DNA of 64,000 bases from Ramazzottius varieornatus (taxonomy: Eukaryota; Tardigrada; Eutardigrada; Parachela; Ramazzottiidae). Under the pieces are notes generated by a model. The model was not told the DNA's origin. It did not search any database and saw only the letters and a list, made by a program, of their open reading frames with translations. The DNA lies in contig BDGG01000004.1 of NCBI GenBank assembly GCA_001949185.1, forward strand, positions 2,983,267 to 3,047,266, in the 5' to 3' direction. Below, one piece after another: positions 11,554-22,654 of this stretch. Every line of letters begins with the position of its first letter. The stretch's first letter is position 1. The position numbers and the translations under genes were made by a program.

Positions 11554-14090
11554 ATGAAGGAAACTATTCGGATATATGCTCGACTGAAACCTGTGGAAAG
11601 CCAGAAGAGTTCTTGTGTGTATGAGACGAACCACACTGCCAAGGAGGAACAGGACAGCATTCAGTTCAGTGTCGCCAAAGAAGCTCTTGATGGTTTTGTA
11701 AATAATAGCAGGGAATATTTCAAATTTTACTTCGATGGCGTGTTTGAGCCTGAGAGCTCACAAGGGGATGTGTTTGAGACGGTCGCAAGGCCTATTGTGG
11801 ACCGCGCGCTGGAAGGATACAATGGCGCACTCTTCGCTTATGGACAAACCGGAAGTGGGAAAACCTTTGCTATCACCGGGAGTATCGACGATTCCTTCGC
11901 GAGTATCCGCAAGGGAATTATCCCCCGTACACTGTCATACATCTTTAAAGACCTGGACAAAAAGCAATCCACGGTACCCACTTCGAAGATAAATGAGTTA
12001 GTGGCAAAACTGCGTATTAAAGTGTCAACGTATCTACGTATCACTTAGAGAAAATACGGAATTTTCGCCACAACCGTATTTCAGAAAGAGACAAAAGACT
12101 AATTTTTTTGCAGGCTTCGAATCATCTCGTCGAATCCGCTCCCGCAGAAAATTCAGTGTGCATCTCATATTTCGAAATTTACAATGAGAATGGATACGAC
12201 CTACTGCAACCTCGTGATACCTTTACTAGACTCGAACACCTGTCGAAGATTGTCCTACAGGAGGACGCAGACCAGAACATCCACCTACGAAACCTTAGCG
12301 TTCACCGAGCGGGAAACGAGGAAGAAGCCATGGCTCTTCTGTCCATCGGTGAATTGAACAGAGCAATGGCAGAAACGCCCATGAATCAGACATCGACGCG
12401 GTCTCACTGCGTATTCACAATTACCCTCAGCCGGCGCGAAGCCTCTTCGGCCGTAGTGCGAACGTCGAAGCTTCATATTGTCGATTTAGCAGGATCCGAA
12501 AGGGTCTATAAGAGCGGAATTGCGGGTCGAAGTTTGACGGAAGCCAAGTATATCAACTTGGCTCTTCACCATCTCGAACAGGTAATGTCGTGTTATGCTG
12601 TATCGTAAGATTATGACATTGTGAAGTATGTGATGTAATGTCGGTACGTACAGCATGTTGTATAGGTTATCATAGCGCTTGCCGACAAGAACCGCACACA
12701 TATCCCATATCGAAATTCAATGATGACTTCCATCTTAAAAGACAGCCTGGGAGGGAACTCCCTTACGAGCATGATAGCCACCTGCTCGTTGGAAGAGAGT
12801 AACTTGGGTGAGACCATCTCGACCTGCCGGTTCGCGCAGAGGGTCGCCCTTATCAAGAACGAGGTTGTTCGGAACGAAGCACTGAATCCGTTGGTTGAGA
12901 TTGAGCTGCTCAAGAAAGAAATACAAGACTTGAAAGCTAGTTACGCGTTGCTGGCTGGTAGTGACGAAGCTTTGTCCGAGAATCTAACGGAGGAAGAGAT
13001 TGACAAATGCCAATCGATCGTCAAGAACTTTGTGAGCAACACTGATCTGAACGAACTGCAACTTCCCAACTTGGACATCCGTAAAATCCAGCTATGCTTC
13101 GGGCTACTACGGTCGATGGTAGTACGGGCTCAAGACTCTGTTGGTAGCCGTGGACTCAGTAAGATATCTGCGAACGACGATTTTAGGTTGAAAGAAATGC
13201 AGAGTAAGCTGGATGAAGTACGCAAGACTCTGAAGCAGCGTGACAAGGAAATGTCGATACTATGCCGACTCTTGAAACAAGAGAAGCAGAGGATCGACAG
13301 TTTGTTGCACTGTCAAGCACAGTTTCTGGGAGCCAACCCTTCGAATCCGAACAGTCAGCCTGATAAAGAAAGCGGAGTCTTGGGCGAAGAAGTGCAGCAA
13401 CCGAGAGCAACGGCGACCCGTCCGTATGGTTCCACCGGCTTAAGCGAGAATACTTTGAGCAAAGTACCCTCAAACAACCTGAGAGCTGAATATCCAAACG
13501 TGACAGCCCCATTTCCCGCAATCGAGGCCGATATCAGCTCGCGCGTCCTCCCGTCATTTCAGTCATCTTTTCCGCAGAACTCCACGCCTACTCAGTCGTT
13601 CGGCTTACCAGCGCCCACTTCCGCTTTCGCTTCGGGCGACAAATTTCCGTGGTTAGACAAGCTACCGAGAATGAACGAGCTTCAACTCATGGATCTTCGG
13701 AGAGCCCTGTTGACTAAGTTTGTGGATAAGCATTCGGAGCGAGGACGGATTGAAGAGCTGAAACAGAGCATGAACGGCCGGCTGCAACAAGCACGACTGC
13801 TTGCGGTCCAAATTCGAGCTCTTCAGACTGATATCCAGAGCAGTAGCGAAGAGCTTCAACGCGTAGTGGCGGTGAGAGGACTGGACGCGGAAGTCGCCCC
13901 GTTGCAGCGGCAACTCGAGGTGCAGAAAGGACAACTACAGACTATGCTGGGCCAGCTCAGAACACTCAAAGAGCAGGTCGACTACTACGAGCACACTATC
14001 AAACAGATTAGTAACGTTCTTCAGCAGCAGTTTGACCAGTGGTGGCAGCAAACTGTTTCGCGTCAAGGGATGACATCGAGCAGCTGCTAG
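11554..14090 (+). CDS. KIF6: Kinesin-like protein KIF6 (kinesin-9 family)
   Basis: Plus-end motor of the kinesin-9 family, linked to cilia and flagella in other animals. Exons: 11554 to 11973 (or 12021), 12114-12581 and 12666-14090, for 770-786 aa. The first donor is ambiguous because two phase-0 GT sites fit. The motor domain (1-340) starts KETIRIYARLKP and shows the P-loop YGQTGSGKTF, switch I NQTSTRSH, switch II DLAGSER, and a neck region STCRFAQRVALIKNEVV typical of KIF6/KIF9. SYFEIYNENGYDLL and IPYRNSMMTS also match this family. The C-terminal half is long coiled coil (for example 340-420 and about 640-740) around a Ser/Pro-rich linker. The final exon is unusually long (1,425 bp). KIF6 is preferred over KIF9 because of the DGFVNN and RNSMMTS blocks. 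Confidence 0.9.
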
Positions 14091-14383
14091 TGATACCTTT
14101 GGTTGATTTTATGATACTTCGCACGACCTGCCTGTTCCATCGAGCAAATTTACCAGTTTCGTAGCTGTTTGCTGCACAAAATTATATAAAACTTAACAAA
14201 GATCAGTCTTGGTAAACTAGGCAGCAGAAAATAACCATAATGTTTCGGATAAAAAATTACACCAAAATCTGACCAGAGTACGTGGCGTTCTTCACCCAAC
14301 AGGAAGGAACACAGGAAAGTAAATATAACACAAGAAGAAGGAGCTGATCGCAGAAAGTTACGAGTGATAACATTAGAAAACAA

Positions 14384-17300
14384 TTACGATGAGAAAGCCG
14401 GCATCACGGGAATTTCTACTGGCTGTTCGACAGGCGGTGGCGAAGTCTTCTCACTTTTTTGTCCATGTAAGTTGAGATTAGCGCTATGTCGGTCACGACT
14501 GCGCACGGAGGGAAATTGCTTAGCGCATCCCGGCACAGTACAAGGATGTTGGATCTTCAGATGGACGTTGATGTAGTGTGTGCGCTTGGTGAAATGGTTC
14601 TTGAACATCTTCTTACACACGACACAACGGTTAGTTTCTTCTGGATCATCTGGCACTTGAATCTTGCCATATTCGTCGCGGACCACGGTAACTGTAGGCT
14701 TGAAGGCCGAAGCTGTATCTGAAGGCTCGCTGGCGTCCGAGTCATACGCCGTTTCCTCGTCCTCTTCCTCGACACCCGCCATCGGAGAACTAGCCCATGG
14801 GCCGCCGTTGTCGTTGTGAAGGCTCAGCGTAGTGTTCTTGTTAAATACCGGCGAAGGACTGCTGGTGGGACTATTGCTCAAAGGAACGGGCGCGACCGAA
14901 TTGACGTTTCCTGAAACAAACAAAATTTAGTTTCTGTCGTCAGACAGAAGTTTTGGCGAAACCTTCTAAGATTCAACTAGCTTATATCACTCTGTCGTCA
15001 TTTTTACAATAGATTTTCTATGGTTTTTCTGTATATGTCATTTCACATGTTGTGAAAGTACTGTATACCGTACCAGTTGGAGACACTCTGGTTTGGCCGG
15101 GAGCCTCACTGTTCGAAGACATCAGGAGTACTTGATTAACTTGCTCTTTCACATCGCGCATTTCCGTGTCGATGTCGTGATGATCAATAACAAGTCGCTG
15201 CTCGGGTTCGGGACTGAAGCTCGCGTCGCCACTTCCGCCATTGACTTGCTCGTAGGCCGACATCAGGGCAAAGTCCTCATCGTCATCCGACCCTGACATG
15301 TCGACGTCGTGGTCGTCCATATCGTCGCTGCGTTGTGGCGGCACTTCGCCTTCATTGGCCAAGATCCCTCCACGCCGCGGTGCGAACAGATTACTATGCA
15401 GTCGCGGATTCAGGTTGGACGAGTGGCGGTTACGGCTGCGCCGCGAAGAGAACATCATGTTGCAGTTCTTCACTGTACAGCGGTGCATTTCCTTCAAGTG
15501 GACTGCGCTGTAGTGGATCTTCAAAGCACCCTTGTCGCAAAAAGTCTTGTGGCAAACTTCGCAGTTCACTCGCTTCGCCGGAGTCTTCGCCATCTTTGAT
15601 GGACTAGTACCTGGAAGGTGTCCAGGTTAATCGATCAACGGACCACTGTAATCAGACAATGTTTCGATACGTACCAGGTGCGCCGCTTTCGGATGGAGTC
15701 TTCTCTGTTCGAGAAGCATTATCCGGTGTAGATTCTGCTAGAGTTGATGGGTTCGTGGTGGTAGCCTCATTACCAGCGGATGGCATACTCAGGTTCACCG
15801 GTAAAGTGGCCGAACAAGTCACCGGCGTGTTATGCGCTACCGTCGAACTGGGATTCGGTACCGAAGGTTTCGGTTTCAGCGTACGTTTCGCGGGAGGCGC
15901 TGGTGACTGCAGCTGGTGCTTTGCCGGCGGCGTTTGCTGATTCGACTGTGTGCTATATTGCTGTGTTGGATGACCAGGGAATGGTTGAGCTGGCCCGGAA
16001 GGAATAGTGCCATTCGGGTAGATGCTGAAACTGTTGAGCGGTGCGGGTTGACGTGGCATTTGACTGTTGTCTATCTGCAGAGAACCATTCTGCATCTGTC
16101 GAAGCACAATTGTCCCGCCGGGAACTGGCATGACACTGTCATTGGGCCCCTGCAGGCTTCTTCGTGGTGGAGTGCCTTGTAGGAGCACAGAGTTACCGTT
16201 CAGTGACGTGGACGGGTTCCCCGGGTTCGCTGTGGGTGGGCTGATCTGCGTTATACCGGTGGGAAAGGGGTACATGCCATTGGCCTGCTGTCCGTTCATC
16301 GGAGCGATGAGTGGTTTCTGTGGGTTTTGGGAGAAGAAGCCCTGGAGACCGCTGTTAGCTGGTTTCTTGTACACGTCGAGGTACGGGTTATCCTCGGCCT
16401 TTTCTTGAGTCAACTCTTGGATGAACTTGGCCGCGATGGACTGTGTGGCTTGGAACTTGAGGAAATGTCCGAGGATCATCTGCTCGTCCAGCATGGTAGC
16501 GTATGTCCACGAGCTACGGACGTTCGCTCCATCATTTTCCTAGTACGAGACCAAAACATCAGCTGAAATAGTTCGGCAAAGAGATAGCGATGGAAATATA
16601 CCATAATAATCCAGCCACGGCAAAAGTCGGTCCATGACCATCCAAATTGGTCGGTAATGCGAACTGCTTCTTCGGGTTTCAGCTGGGCTAGTAGGCGGTA
16701 CAAGCAGACGTGGAGCCGGAAGGGGACACCTTGAGCTCCATAGAGAACCATGCTGGCAATGTCGAAGACCGCATCGTAGGTTACCAGCTCGAACTTCTTC
16801 TTGCTCCACTGGAAGACAATGTTGGTCTTGTCCAAAGCTGTAAACAGCATTAAAAGCGTCACTGATGAGCCGTTAACTCCACATACGCTTCTTGGCACGG
16901 ATCAAGAGAGCGGATCGAGTTCTTCGCATATTGCTGTACCACTTACCATGAGGAACCCATCCATGGGGACAACTTCCGCATTGCCGGACGTTGTTGGTCA
17001 ACGGGGAAAATTGTGCACATTGACATCCCGGATATGTGCAACGAATGATACACTGCAGAAGAATAGAGATGGATTTACGGTGGGTCATAAAAGGCAGATG
17101 GGACAGTTTCATCAGTGTCAGACTGTACCGACTTCCGGCTTGACCATTCGCGTGATACCGCGCAGTACAATATCTGCGCTTTGTTACTCTCTGATCCATA
17201 TTAGACTTACTCTACTCACCACGTCCATTTTAACGATTTTATTCAGGAACCTTGGAGAGTACCATTCAAATCCAAACACTATAATAACTCATCGGTTCGC

Positions 17301-18159
17301 CCGAGCTAAAAAGTATCTCAGGATTCGTAGGATACTGGTGATGTGATTTCTACTCTGTTTTCTGATGGTGTATGCAGGTGGCTTTGTCCATGCAATTAGT
17401 GACAAGGACATGATTAGCGGAATTGATCAACGTGAAGCCGTGCTTGAACGATGATTGCAGGGGACAGCAGTCATGCAGCGACAGAAACTGCGACCGGGCT
17501 GACTTGTCAGTGCCGCTTTCCGGTCAAGTCAAACTACATATGCCAGCTTGCAATCAAGAGAGACGGAGGAGGGCAAAAATGTCAAAATGACATTTACATC
17601 AGTACTGATGCCCGTTATGAGACTCATCTTTTTCATCAGCAGAGAGTAGTCAGAGCACTCTCCGCATCTCGCGTCGAACAGAGAAGATCTTGTACAGTTG
17701 TACCACGCATATATATGAGACTGTCGTGCAATAACAAGTCGCGCATGTGAAGCTCTGTTGAATGACATACCGACAACTCAAATATAGCACTTCACATGCA
17801 TCAACGACGTCTGATACTTGCACAGCAACTTTCCTATGGCACTTTAGAATGAGACAGCCATGATAAGAAACGAAACACGCGGTCGGGCACATGTGTACAC
17901 TGCAAGTCTGTGTGGGTGCGGATAAGCTTTTGAATGCTAGTATAGTCTATCGATCGATGGACCACAGCTGATAATCCACACCCGGTCCTAATGTCGCCTT
18001 GCTGTCGTATGGGCAGCATACAGTGGGAACCCAATCTATGAATAATTAAGAAAATTTAGCAAAAGCTTTAGAAACACTGACCTGGACTCCGTTGTAGCTC
18101 CCGTTGTGGCTGATGGAATGAGCCGGATTCTGTTGAAGAGCCACGCCGTTGGAAGCCAT
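14384..18159 (-). CDS. BNC: Basonuclin-type zinc-finger transcription factor
   Basis: Nuclear factor of the basonuclin/disco family. Six exons: 18082-18159, 16947-17052, 16602-16837, 15675-16539, 15074-15610 and 14384-14910. Phases agree and give 782 aa. The N-terminus has the basonuclin Cys-rich motif (about 31-58: [12 protein letters not shown] then [17 protein letters not shown]). The basonuclin core follows, with [19 protein letters not shown] and [18 protein letters not shown] Pro/Gln-rich middle leads to a C2H2 pair at about 443-500 ([18 protein letters not shown], then [10 protein letters not shown]) and a second pair at about 703-757 ([18 protein letters not shown]). Vertebrate basonuclins carry three pairs. 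An acidic run (DDDEDF) and a Ser/Asp-rich stretch lie between the pairs. The first intron is about 1 kb. The start ATG sits in an AAAATGGCT context, but the frame stays open upstream to 18237, so an N-terminal extension is possible. Confidence 0.92.
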
Positions 18160-19000
18160 TTTTAGCAGACGGGCCGAAGAGTTAAGAGACGTGTTTTGGT
18201 GACAGGGCAAGCACAGACTGGCAGTGCGTCGTCTCAAAAGTGCCTTGGCTAGTTTGGGTCGATCGGCGATCGACGAAGGCTTCAGTCAACTTTGCTGGTT
18301 TACTCATCTGGCACGTACAATCTGCATTTGAAGTGGCGTCGAGCAGCCGCGAGGCGTAATAGTGCACTCGTCGAGTCTCCGGTATACTCTCCCCAGCTTA
18401 TCGATTGAATTCTAACAGAGGTTGCTTTTAGGCCGGCCAATCAAGCCTAAGAGCCCTGCCAGCTGTCATACGTCGTCTCGGCTACAGGACAGACTTACAC
18501 CAGCGTCACGTTTTCGAACGAATTTTGATTTCCGTCGGATAATCAGAAAGAATCCAAAAACATTAGTTGCACCATCTTGAAACCAAGAAATGGCGAGATT
18601 TTTGGAGAGGGTCGACAGAAACTGATCGGCAGTCAAAATCATCGGAACTCGACTCGGTAGGTTGTCTTCCTGTAGTGCATATAGCTGACCGCACCCAAAG
18701 TTCGGTTTGTGACAAAGAAGCGATAAAAAGCAGGGTCAGAGTCCGTTTGGAGAGCAGCATGCCTCTCTTTATCGATCCACTTTCTTCTCAGTGGTGTCAC
18801 CTTTCTCTTTTAGACAGGATGGATCATCCCACAAGACCTCACGCTTGCCGCGACAAGCGAGGAGGTCAACATTTTCTATCGAGCGAGAATGCACTCAGCG
18901 GAACAAAAAACTTAGTCCGAAAAACAAGACCAAAAGGGTCAGAAAGTTCTTTACCGATGCGAGAACACGTGAGAAATGTGCTCACGAGGACCTTGCAATA
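18160..19000. other. Upstream region of basonuclin, nothing firm
   Basis: The 5' flank of basonuclin. Open frames at 18567-19064 (plus) and 18563-18760 (minus) overlap each other and show no family signature. I assign no gene. Confidence 0.4.
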
Positions 19001-19506
19001 TCATATTGACGCGTGCTTGCGAGGAGCCATAGAGGGCCCGGTTATCCTTTTAGACCGGATGTGATGTCCGGACAGGTCGTAAAGTCGGTCGGCCTGCGCG
19101 TAGTATGTGGCTTGGTCATGCCAGGCTGAGCAAAGATTTGTCATGCAAAACTCCTCAATAAAACCAGTTTTGTCGTTTGAAGTTATCCGAACGTACGCCG
19201 GAGAATGCTCGTCAAAATATGTGGCTTGTCCACTGTCGTCTGACATTCAGCCACTTTGAGCTTACAAGCCGACATAATTCCTGCCTGCCCAGCATGCGCA
19301 TGCGTTTCCTGCCCATTCAGGGCGTATAGTATGGAGAATGGCACACCGGCCATCTTCCATTCACTGAGGGATTTGCTCTCCAGACTCCACAGGCCAGCAA
19401 ATGGAAAATAAGCCATACGCCAGTACGGTCTTATTCCATCGACGTGGAAATTTAGTGGCGATAGGACATGTACAGTACAGTCGCCTGCTAACAGCTTCAC
19501 TTCCGT
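19001..19506 (-). CDS. Unrecognised coding-like segments, gene model incomplete
   Basis: On the minus strand an exon-like piece (19266-19506) follows an AG acceptor and reads about 80 aa, including FHVDGIRPYWRMAYFPF and NGQETHAHAGQAGIMSA. It ends at a GTAAGC donor. Twenty-six bases later, after an AG, a second open piece (19001-19239) continues in matching phase with SGQATYFDEHSPAYVRITSN and ends in a stop. I do not recognise the family. Upstream exons are not resolved; a Cys-rich piece with a good acceptor and donor lies on the same strand near 20430-20510, but joining it leads to an early stop. Either this is a real gene with a very short intron, or a decaying gene with a frameshift. Confidence 0.3.
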
Positions 19507-20617
19507 CTAGCCTTCCACATGAGCGCGTCGTCGTTGTAATCTCAGCGCTGCTCAGTTTTACGTGGATATGGCGACATTGCACAAATTCCTGGTGCATGGA
19601 GTCATCCTTTCACAGCGCTACTCCCAGGTTTCCTTGCAGGTAGTTCTTTGACGGTCATGCTCTCTGTCCCCATTTTGATACTGGATTCTTGGCGTCTCCT
19701 GTGGGAAACACGAGAAGTTCAAGCATGGATCGAGTATTTTATGAACAACAGTACGAAATGGCAATGCGAATGTGAAACATATCGTAAACTTACGGTAATG
19801 CACCACCGAAACACGTAAAACTGAAGGGAAGCTGCGAGCGAGAAATGCCTGAGAAGCGTCTTGCGGTTCCCTCTTCACCAGTCACGTGTCCAGGTATGGT
19901 GTGCCCAGCTACTTATCTCCGCCACCAAAACCGGCCAGCCAGCAGACCAGCGAAAGTGGTCGGTGGCTGAAATTGACGCAGATGTGCGCGAGGCAAGACA
20001 AGGCCAAATCCATCATAGCAGCTGTCATCATCAGGACAAAACAGACAAAAGAATTCTTTGTCACAAAATTGTTCTCCGGTCGCTCGTTGGGCCATTCTTG
20101 CACGAACATGCATGTCCAATCGCGAGCGCTATCTTAATTAGACGTGGACGTCCGTTCCAATGAAACTTATGAAAGGGTCGTCCGGGAATCGTTGCAGAAT
20201 CATTGGCCGTAGCATGGATTGATCCAGCGCATCTCAAGCTGCTCCTTAAAGTGAACGCCGTATACATGCAGATTAGGTGCCTGAAATCGAAAATAAATCA
20301 TGCAGAGCTACTACTACATTATCAATACTTGGCGTCTCCTGGCTTATCAGCAGTTCTGCCCAATTTGAAATTTTGTTGGACAAAGGGGGAGGCGAGGCAG
20401 TAAAAGGTATTACCAGGACATCGGATGCACCGAGCTGAGCTGCATACTCCTTTCAAGTGGAAACAGCGAAAGTGAACAAGACAAAATGGCGCGCAGTTGG
20501 GCAAGTCCTGGCAGAGTCAAACGAAGTGGATCAGCCAAGTATGGCGCAAATTCTGCAGTTCGTGAGGTCCACGTTTCTGATAGGTACTGGAAGCTGACTT
20601 GGTCGGCGACGGTTGTG
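19507..20617. other. Unresolved stretch between coding-like segments and the R-SNARE gene
   Basis: Several short frames overlap on both strands (19886-20137 plus; 19909-20109 and 20061-20267 minus). A minus-strand piece near 20430-20510 is Cys-rich and flanked by acceptor and donor signals. No continuous model could be built, so no gene is claimed. Confidence 0.3.
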
Positions 20618-22154
20618 TCACACTGATCTCCACCCGTAGCGACCTCCGTACGGTTTGCGATCAAGCTGCTTGCGCACGTGCATCAGTTTCCTCTCGGCTT
20701 CCTGCCACAGAATGTCGATCTGTTCAGGCGTTCGATCGTCTAAAAAGGACAAATACCGTAGACGAAAGAAACCAAGTTATGACCAAGAAAACTTCGAATG
20801 TCATATCGTACCCAAATCGCTGTTCGAATGGGCTTTCCGGGAGTGCGGACGACGACTGACGGGATAATGAGGCATCAATGGCTTGATGATGGTTACATTT
20901 TGCTCCGAATGATACTCTTCGCGGAAAGCGCCATTCCTCCTTCTTCCGCCGGGAGATTTCTTCTCTGCAATAAACTTTTACTTTTTCATGCATAAATGTT
21001 ACATCCCAACCCGAAGGTTCTCTAGACTTATTTCACTAGCTCGTTGAAGTAGATATGAGGAACCTTACGCGATGAGTGCAAAGGATTGTGTGTGGGTTCG
21101 CTCGGTCTGCTACTGGTTGTGGTGCCTTTGGTGATAGTTATGAAGGTTTCCGACGTTCTATCTGCAACCGCACAAAATGAACTCGACAATCAAAATGGCA
21201 AGAAGTCATGAAACGCATAGCACAGGTTACCTGATGGTGGAATCGCAGTCGAGTTGATTACAGCTACCACCAGTACCACCGTCGTCCCATTCTGACTCGT
21301 TGTTACTTCCTGGTTGGTGTGCGTCTCTAGGAAAATATGGAATTTACAACAATTGTTCCCGCTGTTGCGCCGACAGAAACAGGAGGTGATTATACCGTTT
21401 GTTTCCGTAGAGTTGGACGAAAACGTGTCCTTAACGTCGTCTTTCCTCCTTTTAATCCACTCCTTGGTTTTATGAACACCTTCAGCCACGTCTGCAAAAG
21501 GAACCAATTGATGCTCTGGGCACAACCTTACTCCTATCCGGAAGTACTGTAGGTGAAATTCTTGACACACTTACGTTTCGACAGCTTAGGAATCAAATAA
21601 AGCAACAACAGCGTCAGGAGAACAGCAGAAGCAGCTAGAACGGCCAGCATCATTTTGATATTCTTCATCCACATTTTCTTTTTCAGTGTCCGGGTGACTT
21701 TCTTGAACTGGAAAGATTCCTTCAGTAAATTATGAGCACGCTCGTTCAAATCATCCACCTTGTCCCCGCGGTCGAGGATCTGCTGTAAGCTCTCCCGAGC
21801 ATTCTCCGTCAAGAGGTCCACTCTCTGTTTGGCCATCTGAAACCTGCTCATCTTCACCGCATCTTCCTTCTTACTCAACAGCATGGTGTCCGATTCGGAA
21901 GAAGACGACGAACTGGAGCTTCCGGGTCGAGAAAGTGTCTGCGTAGACGATGACAGCGCAAGTAATGCAGAAGAGCTCGGCGAAGGACTGGTCGCGCTTT
22001 CATACGAGTCATATTGATTGGTCTGCTGCGAGTGCGACAGTTGAGATAATCCACCAGTCGAAAGATCGTCCAGTTCGGTTCCCTCTTCATGCTCGAGCAG
22101 AGCTTTGTACGGAGCATTCTTGTCAGATCGTTTCTTCTTGGAAAACCACTTCAT
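20618..22154 (-). CDS. Brevin-type R-SNARE with a long luminal extension
   Basis: Six exons: 21575-22154, 21396-21491, 21231-21326, 21069-21161, 20812-20964 and 20618-20739. All junctions are phase 1; the model gives 379 aa. Residues 1-105 are cytosolic, with a basic start, an acidic patch and a run of about ten serines near 80. Residues 108-160 form an R-SNARE motif with the central arginine (R129 in QQILDRGDKVDDL). A Trp-containing juxtamembrane stretch KKKMWMKNIKMM follows, like VAMP2, then a transmembrane helix at about 168-188. Normal brevins end here. This model continues for about 190 residues that would be luminal or extracellular, Ser/Thr-rich, with at least four N-glycosylation sequons (NST, NGT, NST, NVT), ending in a basic, aromatic tail. 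There is no longin domain. The SNARE part is firm. The tail rests on five splice junctions in consistent phase. Confidence 0.75.
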
Positions 22155-22654
22155 CCGTCCGACTAGCGGTCAAGCCGTAAGTAACACTTTCTACAAAGCA
22201 TGAGCGAGTTTTCAAGACGTTACCACCTCGGGGCTGGTCCAGACAGACAAAAGAACCGTGCGTCATGGTAACATTTGAGCGGTACCATCAACCATTACCT
22301 GAAAGGTCTGTTACAAAATCATTAGATGGAATCATCGGATGAGGTCCGTTCTTTAACTGTATGCGGAAAAAAGCAGCATTGAGGGCTCCAGAGATAATAC
22401 AAGAGGGTAAAAAAATTTCAAAACATAAGCCTGTTAGAGAGATTTCAGAGGCGTTTGTACAAAATGATGGGGCTTTGAGCAAAGCGACAACGAAAGACCG
22501 GTAATAAATACTAACAGACAGACAGAGCAAGACCTAGCGTTAACTGCACAAGCTACTGTAGAAATACTGCGCGGACGCAGCGAATTTTTACAGTACTGAA
22601 CAGTATTAAACAGTACAGTACTAAATAAGAAAGATCGTCAGAAAGTAAAAACAA
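22155..22654. other. Intergenic, receptor-like gene to R-SNARE gene
   Basis: 500 bp between two minus-strand genes. It would contain the 3' flank of the receptor-like gene and the promoter of the R-SNARE gene. A run of the repeated word ACAGTA/CAGTAC lies at about 22585-22625. Nothing coding is seen. Confidence 0.4.

Noticed and set aside
20798-20995. Plus-strand frame opposite an R-SNARE tail exon
   Set aside because: It is the shadow of exon 20812-20964, whose minus-strand frame has consistent splice phases.
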